NCBI GenBank assembly: GCA_031963445.1
Contig: JASSUH010000001.1
Coordinates: 248,001-312,000, forward strand
Direction: 5' to 3'
Source: JASSUD01 sp031963445
GTDB lineage: Bacteria > Pseudomonadota > Gammaproteobacteria > Burkholderiales > Burkholderiaceae
Length of the DNA stretch: 64,000 nt
The first letter of the stretch is position 1. Each line of letters starts with the position of its first letter. This document shows, one piece after another, positions 1 to 8,083 of this stretch. The notes below the pieces were generated by a model. The model ran no database searches. It saw only the letters and a list, made by a program, of their open reading frames with translations, and was not told where the DNA came from. The position numbers were made by a program, and so were the translations under genes.

Positions 1-216
1 CGCCACTTTATCGTCGATTTTCGCCGTAACAGTACCGGTGATGATGCTTTCAAATATGCTTTCCGTGAGCGGCTTTGCCTCAATGTTGACTTCTACTTCG
101 ATCGTAGGCTCATTGGCGTTCAAAAAAATATCTGGCGAATTCGGCTGCTCAAGCGATAAATCTTTTAGATAAATGCGCTGCATATTGAAAAACGGCTGCG
201 GGTTTTGCTCCGACAT
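1..216 (-). CDS. secB: Protein-export chaperone SecB (partial, N-terminal 72 residues)
   Basis: Reading the minus strand from an ATG at 216 gives a frame that stays open to the window edge and begins MSEQNPQPFFNMQRIYLKD, the highly conserved SecB N-terminus. SecB is the homotetrameric cytosolic chaperone that keeps preproteins unfolded and delivers them to SecA. The visible part covers the first beta strands, including the IEVEVNIEAKPL and ITGTVTAKID stretches. A good ribosome binding site (AAAGGAA) precedes the ATG. The gene runs off the left edge, so its C-terminal helices cannot be assessed. Confidence 0.93.
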   Translation of the reverse strand, partial: MSEQNPQPFFNMQRIYLKDLSLEQPNSPDIFLNANEPTIEVEVNIEAKPLTESIFESIITGTVTAKIDDKVA

Positions 217-268
217 AAAAATTCCTTTAGATAAAATAATCAGCTAGTTGCAGTAAGCCTATCAAAAT

Positions 269-346
269 CGTAGGTTGGGGGGGGTGACGAAGGAACCCCA
301 ACATTACAGCCTTAACGGTGATTTTTTGAGATTATGAACAGGCCTA
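269..346. repeat. Interspersed repeat, family A (partial copy)
   Basis: Core TAGGTTGGGG...GACGAAGGAACCCCAAC, an imperfect palindrome found at about nine places in the window. The tail (AGATTATGAACAGGCC at about 329-344) resembles the terminal repeat of complete copies such as 22838-23055. It lies between metK and secB and directly abuts the family B palindrome. Confidence 0.8.
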
Positions 347-449
347 AGAACCTATTTAGGGTTTTCCTAGTGGCCTTGCGCCGCCGCAGACAGTACAAGG
401 CGTACGGCAAGGCGGCGCAAGGGCGCTAGGGAAGGCCTAAATAGGTTCT
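347..449. repeat. Interspersed palindromic repeat, family B
   Basis: 103-bp near-perfect inverted repeat, arms beginning AGAACCTATTTAGG and ending CCTAAATAGGTTCT, around a conserved non-palindromic centre containing GCAGACAGTACAAGGCGTAC. Same length and centre as the copy at 798-900 of the 11-kb block. Its right end overlaps the last base of the metK stop codon, so it probably forms the metK transcript 3' end (inference). Confidence 0.9.
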
Positions 450-1627
450 TAAGCTGCAGCCTCTAAGCCCGCGGCCTGAGCTAAAGCTTGCGCTTTATCG
501 GTCGCTTCCCAGGTAAATTCAGGCTCTTCACGGCCAAAATGCCCGTAAGCGGCGGTTTTTTCATAAATTGGGCGCAATAGATCCAGCATTTGAATAATGC
601 CTTTCGGGCGCAAATCAAAATGCGTGCGCACTAGCTCAGTAATCGTGGCATCCGATACCCGACCCGTGCCAAATGTATTGACCATCACCGAGGTGGGCTG
701 CGCTACGCCAATCGCGTAAGACACCTGGATTAAGCAACGCGAAGCTAAGCCTGCTGCGACTATATTCTTCGCTAGATAACGTCCAGCATAGGCTGCCGAG
801 CGGTCAACTTTAGAGGGGTCTTTGCCAGAGAACGCGCCGCCGCCATGTGGTGCAGCGCCACCATAGGTATCGACAATAATTTTGCGGCCAGTTAGCCCAC
901 AATCCCCTTGCGGACCGCCAATAACAAAACGGCCAGTTGGGTTCACTAAAAACTTAATATCGTTTTTAATCAGCTCAAGCGGCAGCACAGGTTTAATAAT
1001 TTCTTCAATCACCGCTTCACGCAGCCTAGCCAGCTCAATGTCTGGCGCATGCTGGGTTGAGAGCACCACGGTATCAATACTGTAAGGCTTGTCATTCACG
1101 TAGCGCACGCTAACCTGCGCTTTTGCGTCTGGCCTAAGCCAAGGCAGACGGCCATCACGCCGCAAATCGGCTTGGCGTTCCACCAGTCGATGCGCTAAAT
1201 GGATAGGCAATGGCATGAGTTCCGCGGTTTCATCGCACGCATAGCCAAACATCAAACCTTGATCTCCTGCACCCTGATCTAGATTGTCGTCATGCGCAGA
1301 ATCGACGCCTTGTGCAATATCAGGCGATTGCTTGTCATAAGCTACGAGCACAGTACAGCCACGGTAATCAATGCCGTAACTGATGTCATCGTAACCAATG
1401 CGTTTGATGGTATCGCGTGCCACTTGCGTGTAGTCAACATTTGCGTCAGTGGTAATCTCACCGGCGAGCATGACTAAACCTGTGTTGCAGAGTGTTTCTG
1501 CAGCAACGCGTGCGTATTTGTCTTGCGTAAGAATAGCGTCGAGAATCGCATCGGAAATTTGATCGGCTACCTTATCAGGATGCCCTTCTGATACAGACTC
1601 TGACGTAAAGAGATAATCGCTAGCCAC
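449..1627 (-). CDS. metK: S-adenosylmethionine synthetase
   Basis: 392 residues, normal length for MetK, which makes S-adenosylmethionine from ATP and methionine in the cytosol. The N-terminus DYLFTSESVSEGHPDKVADQ carries the ATP/methionine-binding GHPDK motif. GAGDQGLMFGYA (about 119-130) and the GGGAFSGKDPSKVDRSAAY loop (about 263-281) are the other family signatures. It is divergently oriented to lpxL and preceded by a roughly 300-nt leader. The TAA stop touches a family B palindrome. Nothing in the protein looks abnormal. Confidence 0.98.
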   Translation of the reverse strand: MASDYLFTSESVSEGHPDKVADQISDAILDAILTQDKYARVAAETLCNTGLVMLAGEITTDANVDYTQVARDTIKRIGYDDISYGIDYRGCTVLVAYDKQSPDIAQGVDSAHDDNLDQGAGDQGLMFGYACDETAELMPLPIHLAHRLVERQADLRRDGRLPWLRPDAKAQVSVRYVNDKPYSIDTVVLSTQHAPDIELARLREAVIEEIIKPVLPLELIKNDIKFLVNPTGRFVIGGPQGDCGLTGRKIIVDTYGGAAPHGGGAFSGKDPSKVDRSAAYAGRYLAKNIVAAGLASRCLIQVSYAIGVAQPTSVMVNTFGTGRVSDATITELVRTHFDLRPKGIIQMLDLLRPIYEKTAAYGHFGREEPEFTWEATDKAQALAQAAGLEAAA

Positions 1628-1945
1628 TTTTGCCCTCCATGAAAGCCGGTAGATTAAGCCTATTAGCGTAACCCTTAGAGTTGGCCCATCAATCTGCTAA
1701 AAAACCGTGATTGAACAGTCAATTCATAGGGCAAAAGCAAGACGGGCATCAAACAAGCCCGCACAGAGAAAGGAGGTTGGATACAGCGCATATAGAAAGG
1801 TACGCTGCTTTGCTGACCCTCAAGCTCTGCCCCTGAACGTAGCCGACCTCGAGGAGAAGTGACGACGCTTTAGCGGATTTTGCTCGCGATGCTCATCGCG
1901 CTCGCCCCGCAAGTTGTCTATTAAGTAGGCGAAGTCGGTATTATA
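1628..1945 (-). promoter_or_regulatory. Putative metK promoter and long structured leader
   Basis: On the minus strand a perfect TATAAT lies at 1940-1945, in the sequence GCCGTTATAATACC, without a convincing -35. If used, the metK transcript would have a leader of about 300 nt. The leader contains a 16-nt palindrome (885-900 past 1000, i.e. 1885-1900, CGCGATG-ct-CATCGCG) and a GC-rich hairpin-prone segment. Long leaders before metK can hold SAM-sensing RNAs, but I could not match any riboswitch consensus I know. The call is based on length and position only. Confidence 0.35.
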
Positions 1946-1973
1946 ACGGCTTCAAAAGGTCTGCATAGACCTT

Positions 1974-2117
1974 AGAATCTATCTACAAATCGCCTAAAAG
2001 ACCGTGATTCGAGGTCGGGCGGTGCTCGGAATCCTCATGTACATTGAGTACACTCCGGTTCCTCCGCTCCGGCCTCCCCCGACTGACGGCCTTTTAGACA
2101 ATTTGTAGACAGGTTCT
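1974..2117. repeat. Interspersed repeat, family D
   Basis: Terminal inverted repeats AGAATCTATCTACAAAT...ATTTGTAGACAGGTTCT, with inner motifs CGCCTAAAAGACCGTGATT and GACGGCCTTTTAGAC. The central core CGGTGCTCGGAATCCTCATG reappears in inverted orientation at about 53930-53965 in another copy. The element lies in the metK/lpxL divergent region and must separate or influence both promoters. Confidence 0.85.
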
Positions 2118-2147
2118 TAGCCGCTGCCACGCCTTCTTAAAAAATCA

Positions 2148-3086
2148 ATGCGAAATTTCAGCCCCAGCAAAATTTTTAAAAATGTGCTTAAAAAGCTTCC
2201 TAAGCGCCTTTATTTAGCAGAGCGATTGACGATAGGTTTGCTCAAGTTTTTCGCTATTTTGCCTTACGGATGGATTGCCAGAATGGGCGATGCATTAGGC
2301 GCTTTGTTATATCGGCTGCCGACTCAACGCAAATATATCGTGCACAGAAATATCGATTTGTGCTTTCCAGACTGGAGTGAGGCGCGCCGCCAGCAAATTG
2401 CCAAACAACATTTCAAGCATGCGATTCGCAGCTATGTTGAACGAAGTGTGCAATGGTTTGGCTCAGCCAAGAAACTAGAAAAGCTGACTCAGGTAGAAAG
2501 CGCCATTGATCTTACTGACCCTAATGCCCCACCGACCATTTTTGTTGGTTTTCATTTCGTTGGCATTGAAGCGGGCGCGCTTTTTCTTAATTACTCGTTA
2601 AAGCGTCGGTGCGGTTCTTTATACCAGCCGATGTCAAATCTGAAAATTGACCAAGTGTCCAAACAAGCTCGCTCGCGTTTTAACGCAGAAATGGTACATC
2701 GCAGCGCCTCAGCACGGACGATTCTACGCATGCTGCGCAACTCAATGCCTGTCATGCTTTCTGCAGATATGGATTACGGCATGCATAACTCGATGTTTGT
2801 GCCCTTTTTTGGTGTTAGCGCCTGCACGTTAACGAGTGTTGCCCAGCTCGCCGCGCTTAGCAAAGCCAGAGTCGTCCCTGTTGTGGGTGAGGTTTTGCCC
2901 AACTATCGTGGCTATAAATTAAAAATCTTCGAGCCTTGGGCCAATTACCCAAGCGACGACCTTGCAGCTGATACTCGCCGGATGAACGCGTTTCTTGAAG
3001 AGCAAATTAAGCTGATGCCTGAGCAGTACTATTGGATTCATCGACGCTTTAAGACCAGGCCTGAGGGGGAACCTAGCCTGTATTAA
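2148..3086 (+). CDS. lpxL: Lipid A biosynthesis lauroyl acyltransferase (LpxL/HtrB family)
   Basis: 312 residues, typical length. It transfers a secondary acyl chain from acyl-ACP to Kdo2-lipid IVA at the inner membrane. A hydrophobic N-terminal helix (about 28-42) anchors it. The family HX4E catalytic motif is visible as HFVGIE (H136, E141). MPVMLSADMDYG and VVPVVGEVLP match the family core, and the end YYWIHRRFKTRPEGE is the conserved C-terminus. Related Burkholderiaceae, as I recall, often carry two adjacent acyltransferase genes before dapF; here there is one, followed by a 5-kb accessory island. Confidence 0.93.
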   Translation: MRNFSPSKIFKNVLKKLPKRLYLAERLTIGLLKFFAILPYGWIARMGDALGALLYRLPTQRKYIVHRNIDLCFPDWSEARRQQIAKQHFKHAIRSYVERSVQWFGSAKKLEKLTQVESAIDLTDPNAPPTIFVGFHFVGIEAGALFLNYSLKRRCGSLYQPMSNLKIDQVSKQARSRFNAEMVHRSASARTILRMLRNSMPVMLSADMDYGMHNSMFVPFFGVSACTLTSVAQLAALSKARVVPVVGEVLPNYRGYKLKIFEPWANYPSDDLAADTRRMNAFLEEQIKLMPEQYYWIHRRFKTRPEGEPSLY

Positions 3087-3202
3087 GAAGAGCAGTGCTC
3101 AGGACAGCAAGGGGAAAATCCGCCATTTAACGGATACTAGGTAAGCAGCTATAGGACTGAGAATGGCTTTACGTTTCAGCCTATACATGAGAGGTTTCCC
3201 CA

Positions 3203-3355
3203 ATGTTCTCAAGCATCCCTCCCTCTTCATCTATTACCAGCCTATTTAACCGTTCTCTAGATGGCTCTCCCCCTCCCACTATATCGGGTCTTTCCCCTAT
3301 GAAGAAATCATCAACAAGCATTTATCTTGCTGATTTACCAAGATATTTCTTCTGA
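3203..3355 (+). CDS. Small Ser/Pro-rich ORF (50 aa), hypothetical
   Basis: ATG at 3203 with GAGAGG upstream; it reads MFSSIPPSSSITSLFNRSLD and stops at 3353-3355. The composition (Ser, Pro, Thr) and the run of about 35 residues without strong hydrophobic segments resemble the first 50 residues of the orphan proteins at 3465, 7583 (minus) and 34576 (minus). It may be a remnant N-terminus of such a protein or a real small gene. No function is assigned. The rest of 3087-3464 shows nothing recognisable. Confidence 0.35.
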   Translation: MFSSIPPSSSITSLFNRSLDGSPPPTISGLSPMKKSSTSIYLADLPRYFF

Positions 3356-3464
3356 AAGGATTTTTTTAGTGAGCTGCATATGTGCGCCGCACAGATGGTA
3401 CAAGTTATGCATGTAGGCAATACGTTAGTTCTAAAGAGTTAACCTAAAACTAGAGGTTGATACT

Positions 3465-4577
3465 ATGTCTGGCTATTCCCCTTCTATTTCTTCCTGCTCT
3501 AATTCCACCCATCAGCTTCTCGGCGCCTCCTCCGGCATAACACCAGAGAACGCAAGCAGCATTGCCAGCACCGCAGAGTATGACTCGACTGCAACCCATT
3601 CTGAGCCTCCCTCAACAAAAGAGAGATTTGAGGCGTTACAGAAAAAAATTGAAGAGCAGCTGCAAAAGGTCAATAACGCATTGGATGAAGTAGAGCAATC
3701 AGAATTAAATAGACTTGGATATACCTTAGTACAACCGCTGCTTAAAAAATTATCAGATGATCTAAAAAATCAAAAAATAGCGGATGATAGTTGGGTATTA
3801 AGAAAATTTTATAAAGAAAATATTGAGAATTATTCAAATAAATGGATTGATTATATTGAAGGCCCTGTATTTGAATTAATCAATTTAGCATTAAAAGACG
3901 AAATCACAGTAAGCGACATCGACAAATTAAGCAAAATTTGCGATGACATAGAAACACAAAAACCGTCCATAGAAGAATTAGAGAAAGAAAAAAATAACCC
4001 AAGCTTCTGGAAAACATTTGATATAAAAAGCTTAGGAAATAGCTTGGCACTGATTCTCGCTTTCACAGCATTTAAAATATTAGGCGTAATAAATTCAGCA
4101 TGTAACGCGATTTGTTCTTCGCTTGCGTTGTTCAAAAATTATTATATTGCTACTTTAACGCGCTATCAGACTTTATTGAATAACATTAAAGAAAATGCTA
4201 AGAGTATTCAAATTATGATTTTAAAGTCATCTAATCGCAGGCTAGAAGGCGCACACCAAGAGATGTCACGACAACAGGCAGAGCTAAAGGCCGCGCATAT
4301 ACAACTTAGCCAGGAAGTGATAAGCGTGCAAAAAGAAATAATTTTCTTAAGAAAAGAAATTAATATAGTTAACCGCAATATGAATGAAGATACAGATCAA
4401 GTAGAGGAATTACTAAGCAAAACATTCGAAGAACCTCTTCGAAATTCGCTAGAATTTATGAAAGGTTATGTTGAAACTTTAAATGCAACATTTGAATCTG
4501 CTAAAACTGGTGCTTTCTATTCATCTAGAATAGAAAGCACTTTATTTACACCCAAAAATATATCAGTTGTAAACTAG
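3465..4577 (+). CDS. Orphan coiled-coil protein with hydrophobic hairpin, effector/translocator-like architecture
   Basis: 370 residues, not recognised as a named family. Layout: Ser/Thr-rich unstructured N-terminus (1-52), acidic/basic helical region with heptads (53-110), helical middle, hydrophobic segment with two possible membrane helices (about 192-223), then a long coiled coil (about 235-308) and a mixed C-terminus. It has no signal peptide. Codon use is markedly AT-rich compared with metK or dapF. The start follows a short purine-rich site, and a small gene follows 8 bp downstream, so they form an operon. The architecture recalls secreted translocators and host-targeted effectors, but this is only inference. 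Confidence 0.75.
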   Translation: MSGYSPSISSCSNSTHQLLGASSGITPENASSIASTAEYDSTATHSEPPSTKERFEALQKKIEEQLQKVNNALDEVEQSELNRLGYTLVQPLLKKLSDDLKNQKIADDSWVLRKFYKENIENYSNKWIDYIEGPVFELINLALKDEITVSDIDKLSKICDDIETQKPSIEELEKEKNNPSFWKTFDIKSLGNSLALILAFTAFKILGVINSACNAICSSLALFKNYYIATLTRYQTLLNNIKENAKSIQIMILKSSNRRLEGAHQEMSRQQAELKAAHIQLSQEVISVQKEIIFLRKEINIVNRNMNEDTDQVEELLSKTFEEPLRNSLEFMKGYVETLNATFESAKTGAFYSSRIESTLFTPKNISVVN

Positions 4578-4585
4578 GAGGCCTT

Positions 4586-4873
4586 ATGGCAGCGGCAGTA
4601 GTAGATAAAAGATATGGTCAATTATCTTACTCTCAATCAAGCGGGCTAAATTCAGAGGTGGATGGATTAAAAACGGATTTTCAAACATTGCAAAATACGG
4701 CCAAAAGAAGAGAGCAAGTTTTTGAAAAAGGTATGAGAGAGGTGCTAACACAACTAGAGGCTGTGGATGTTATGGACCCTAAAACCACAGATCAAAGAAT
4801 AGAACGTGCAAAGCAAATAACAAAGATTCTTCTAGCCGGCTTCAATAACCAAAAGCTAGCTGATATCGCATGA
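4586..4873 (+). CDS. Small helical protein, partner of the upstream coiled-coil gene
   Basis: 95 residues, soluble and predicted helical, not recognised. A strong ribosome binding site (AGGAGG) sits directly before the ATG, and the gene starts 8 bp after the stop of the 370-aa coiled-coil gene, so co-translation is likely. The region DGLKTDFQTLQNTAKRREQV (26-45) has heptad spacing. Small acidic or helical proteins next to secreted coiled-coil proteins are often chaperones or co-secreted partners; that role is inferred only from position. Confidence 0.65.
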   Translation: MAAAVVDKRYGQLSYSQSSGLNSEVDGLKTDFQTLQNTAKRREQVFEKGMREVLTQLEAVDVMDPKTTDQRIERAKQITKILLAGFNNQKLADIA

Positions 4874-4949
4874 GTAAGTTAGAAAACAGCTTTGCCCTGA
4901 ATTACTAATAAATAATTTTTATAGAAAAATTAATTTATTCGCTCTTGTC

Positions 4950-4979
4950 CCCGCTTAAGTTTAATCAGACCTAAGCGGG
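4950..4979. terminator. Possible hairpin after the coiled-coil operon
   Basis: CCCGCTTA (4950-4957) pairs with TAAGCGGG (4972-4979) around a 14-nt loop, about 75 bp after the 95-aa gene. No U-run follows, so it is at best a weak terminator. Confidence 0.35.
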
Positions 4980-5084
4980 ATAATCTAAGCTCAACATTCT
5001 GCTTCATTGGCTACCTCTTTTGTTATATGTCACGACCCTAACGCCTTTTAAAAAGCATGCTGCCCTGTCCCAATATCCGCAGTA

Positions 5085-5637
5085 ATTTTTAATAAAGCTG
5101 GTTAGCGTCACAACAAAAATTTTCTTTTATCCGCTTTCCAGCCCCTTCAGCGTTCATCGAGACCTTATTTCGATTACCTTTATTTTCCTTTTCAGGCTAT
5201 AGCTATATTACTTTTAGCAACCGCTGCGGGTTTAGCTTTGCCCTAATTGCCAGCCGCATCTTTCTTCAGTCAATATATGCTCTTGTTGAGCACAAACTGT
5301 GCACAACGTCCATCGCTCATATGAGGACTCCTGAGATATTAACTGGAGAAATATGCGCGGCTGCAGGATTCTTTGCTGCGCTAGCCAACGCCAACTCTTA
5401 TTTTTGGATTGGTTCTAATGGTATCCATCCGTTCAAAGAGGATGGAGTTGCTGCAGGCCAAGTCTTGGCCATCTGAATCAGGTTGGAAATTAAGTCTGAA
5501 AGAGCAGACGCTACTTCAGCGTTCTCTGCGACACTATGCAATGCATTCCCTTCTTTTTGGATTGGCTCTAATGCTATCCATTCGCTCGAAGAGGGGGGAG
5601 TTGCTGCGAGAAAAATCCTGGCGATTGAGATCATATA
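5085..5637 (+). pseudogene. Decayed leucine-rich-repeat-like (ribonuclease-inhibitor type) reading frame
   Basis: One plus-strand frame is open without an ATG from about 5085 to 5474, has one in-frame TGA (5474-5476), then continues to TAG at 5635-5637. It contains two similar blocks 153 bp (51 codons) apart: FWIGSNGIHPFKEDGVAA and FWIGSNAIHSLEEGGVAA. The first block is preceded by CAAAGFFAALANANSY. This spacing of Leu/Ile, Asn and GA-A-L resembles RI-type LRR units (LxxNxI...EGAxALAxAL). Loss of the start and the internal stop argue for a pseudogene. Overlapping minus and plus ORFs here are shadows. The remainder of 4874-6227 shows no other supportable gene. Confidence 0.4.
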
Positions 5638-6227
5638 GAAATGCTTAAGGAGTGAATATTAATTGCGAGGCGCTTAATACGCTTAGATAAGAAGCCTCTC
5701 AATTGCCTGTGGTGCTAGCGAGAGAAGGTCTCTATCTGTTTCAGCTGGCAATTTTTAGTCTTTTGTTGCTCGGTAGACATCAAGCTAAACCTTAATGCTG
5801 AATATTCTACAGTATGCAAGGCTAAGCTTTTTACGGCTGTCATATAAAACCCAAGTTATATGGAGGCTTGAAGACAAATTCGATAGAAAATGGGGAATTT
5901 CCACTAAGGATTTCTAGGAACGCTAGTGGTGATGGCAATGCTGAGAGGAAGGAGTCGCTATACGTTTATGCTAAAGAATTAGCACAATTTTGTTAGCTCA
6001 AATAATTATGAATTTAGAGGCATAGTTAGATTAGGTAACTAACAGGCTGCAGGATAAGGAAATGAGTTTTACTATCTAGCAGGGCGATCAATTTATCACC
6101 CTGCTTCTATCTATACAGATGGATCAGTCCATCAAGAGCTCAGCTCTAATCTGGAATGCGTTCTTATTATTTTTTTCGGTACCTTCCACAACGGAAAATA
6201 AACTTCAATTAAATTTCAGCAATACTA

Positions 6228-7583
6228 TCAACCGAAAATAGTATTAGGCCTTCTACCAGTATTTGAAGCTTTTGGAGCCTCTGGAACACCTGCTTGAGGC
6301 GGGCTACTACCAAACCGCGTACCACTCTTAGCTTCACTCAGCTTAGCTTCAATCATTGCGTCCATTCTAGCGAGCATCATTTCCTCCAATGCTTGGTATT
6401 TGGCTTCCGCTGCTTCTTTCTCTGCTTTGGCTACTTCTTTCTCTGCTTCGGCTTTCGCTGCTTTTTCTTGCGTTACTCTTAGCTCCTCTACTAATTGATG
6501 ATTCTCAGTAACTAAATTCTCCAGTCGATCGAGCCGGTTAGTATGATTCACGGCTACTCTATCAAGGTTAGCTACATTCCCAAGCACGGCAGACTCCTTT
6601 AACTTTTCAAGTTGTTTAGTAAATTTATGTATTTCGTCAATGTCAATGCGTTCTTTCCATTTCTTTGCCTGATATTGTTTATATTTTACATAACCATAAA
6701 TACCAATCAAGCCCACGACCGATGCAGATGCAGCACAAAAACCGATCCATGGAATAGCCATCCCACCCGTAAAAAGAACGAACGAACTAGCGAAGTATCC
6801 TACCCCTACAACTAAACCATGAGAAAATCGAATGTCATCAAGAGAAGGCAACTTACACAAGCTTTCTCTCGATTTTGTAATAATACTAGCAAGTTCAGAA
6901 AGAGAATCAACTTTATTCTCTAAGTCAGGTAATTGTTCCGCCATAAAATAAGCGGAAGGAAGACTTTCTGGACGATCTAGCAAAATACCCGATTTTACTG
7001 ACTCAGCTCCTTGAAACCATCCTTTCAAAGAAGCAAGCTTTATTTGATACTTGTTGAAATCTTCACAGAGCGTCTTCTCTTCTTTGGAAGCCGCACCATC
7101 CAATAACTCTTGATATTTGTTTAATAATTCATTCGTTTCGGGAAGACCCTCTAATACCTTCTCTAGCAGCTGCTCGGTTCCAAGTTGATTATCAGGGATA
7201 GATAACTCAGCTTGAACAGGCTCCGCTTCCACTGTGGGCAATGCAGGATAGGTAATACGAAGTTTGTTCTGAGTCAAACAAGCGTTTTTGAGATGCACAT
7301 CCGCATTTTTAAGCGGGTTGTAAAATATTACCCATTCTGTGGCGCTCTTTTTAAGAGAGTCGAATAAGGAACCAAGTATTTGAGCAATTTCTTTTTGGCT
7401 AAAAGTAAAAGGCGCACCTGCCTGAGGAGCGTCGCCCCCTACTTTTTCACTTCCATAAAATGCGTATGACTTATCCGAAGCGAACTCAACCTCTGGCGCA
7501 ACCATAGTTTTTAAGCTGCTTACACTATTCGTACGGCTCATAGTGAGACGCGGCGGGAGAGGTTGAATTACTGTTGATGTCAT
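6228..7583 (-). CDS. Orphan protein with membrane hairpin and Ala/Glu/Lys coiled coil
   Basis: 451 residues, not recognised. Layout: Ser/Thr-rich N-terminus (1-30), helical domain (about 60-250), a membrane hairpin of two hydrophobic helices (about 256-298), then a coiled coil (about 315-420) with a strongly repetitive Lys/Ala/Glu stretch (372-400), and a Pro/Gly-rich tail. The order matches the 370-aa protein at 3465: Ser/Thr-rich lead, helices, hydrophobic hairpin ending in Tyr/Lys-rich sequence, coiled coil. There is no signal peptide and no detectable catalytic motif. It faces the 3465 operon across a gene-poor region. Inner-membrane scaffold or secreted membrane-inserting effector are both possible. 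Confidence 0.7.
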   Translation of the reverse strand: MTSTVIQPLPPRLTMSRTNSVSSLKTMVAPEVEFASDKSYAFYGSEKVGGDAPQAGAPFTFSQKEIAQILGSLFDSLKKSATEWVIFYNPLKNADVHLKNACLTQNKLRITYPALPTVEAEPVQAELSIPDNQLGTEQLLEKVLEGLPETNELLNKYQELLDGAASKEEKTLCEDFNKYQIKLASLKGWFQGAESVKSGILLDRPESLPSAYFMAEQLPDLENKVDSLSELASIITKSRESLCKLPSLDDIRFSHGLVVGVGYFASSFVLFTGGMAIPWIGFCAASASVVGLIGIYGYVKYKQYQAKKWKERIDIDEIHKFTKQLEKLKESAVLGNVANLDRVAVNHTNRLDRLENLVTENHQLVEELRVTQEKAAKAEAEKEVAKAEKEAAEAKYQALEEMMLARMDAMIEAKLSEAKSGTRFGSSPPQAGVPEAPKASNTGRRPNTIFG

Positions 7584-8083
7584 AACATCCTCGTTGATTT
7601 AGGTGCCAAAGGAGGTTCTACTCAAAACCCCTACCCCTGACACAGCCATATTCACAGGCTTTAAACAATTTAAGCGACCCAGAAATGGCTACTAAAAACT
7701 ATTCTTTTAACAAAACTTAGCGGATTCTTAACTTTTTTCAGTCTAACAGACATCCGTTCAATCCCTTATTTTTCTCAGATTAGTCTGCACTGTCTTATTC
7801 GACTAAGAAAAATTTCAAACCCGCTTTATCGTTGAACGGTTTATTACGTTAACTGTTGAAGTCTCTAGGTTTTATATAAGCTTGGGGCAGACATAGGGAC
7901 TCGGGCAATAAGGTTTTTCACGGTAAATTTCTCTATCTTAAATTTAAAGATAGGCACATCCATCACCTTTATTTATTGCATTAAACTGCAAACCATTCGC
8001 CTCTTCAGCTCGCCAGCACTCTGTGGGCACTATATATATATTGATCACCTTAACCGCTCCTCAACTCCTCAAGCAGATCAAGA
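7584..8083. other. Gene-free 500 bp between accessory island and dapF
   Basis: AT-rich sequence with short poly-T/poly-A tracts and a direct hairpin-prone stretch around 7925-7955. I see no ORF, no RNA gene and no member of the repeat families here. It must hold the dapF promoter and that of the 451-aa gene, but no clear -35/-10 pair stands out. Confidence 0.4.

Noticed and set aside
1771..1790. AAAGGAGGTTGGAT resembling the reverse complement of a 16S rRNA 3' end
   Set aside because: Only about a dozen bases match, and no rRNA sequence surrounds it.
1628..1945. SAM or SAH riboswitch before metK
   Set aside because: I could not match the conserved core of any class I know; kept only as an unassigned leader.
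3851..4135. 94-codon ORF antisense to the coiled-coil gene
   Set aside because: Fully inside a longer gene with good start context on the other strand; typical shadow frame.
5398..5648. Two overlapping ORFs of about 80 codons on opposite strands
   Set aside because: The minus ORF repeats a Pro-Ile-Gln-Lys block only because the DNA is duplicated; the plus-strand frame shows an LRR-like pattern and is the better explanation.
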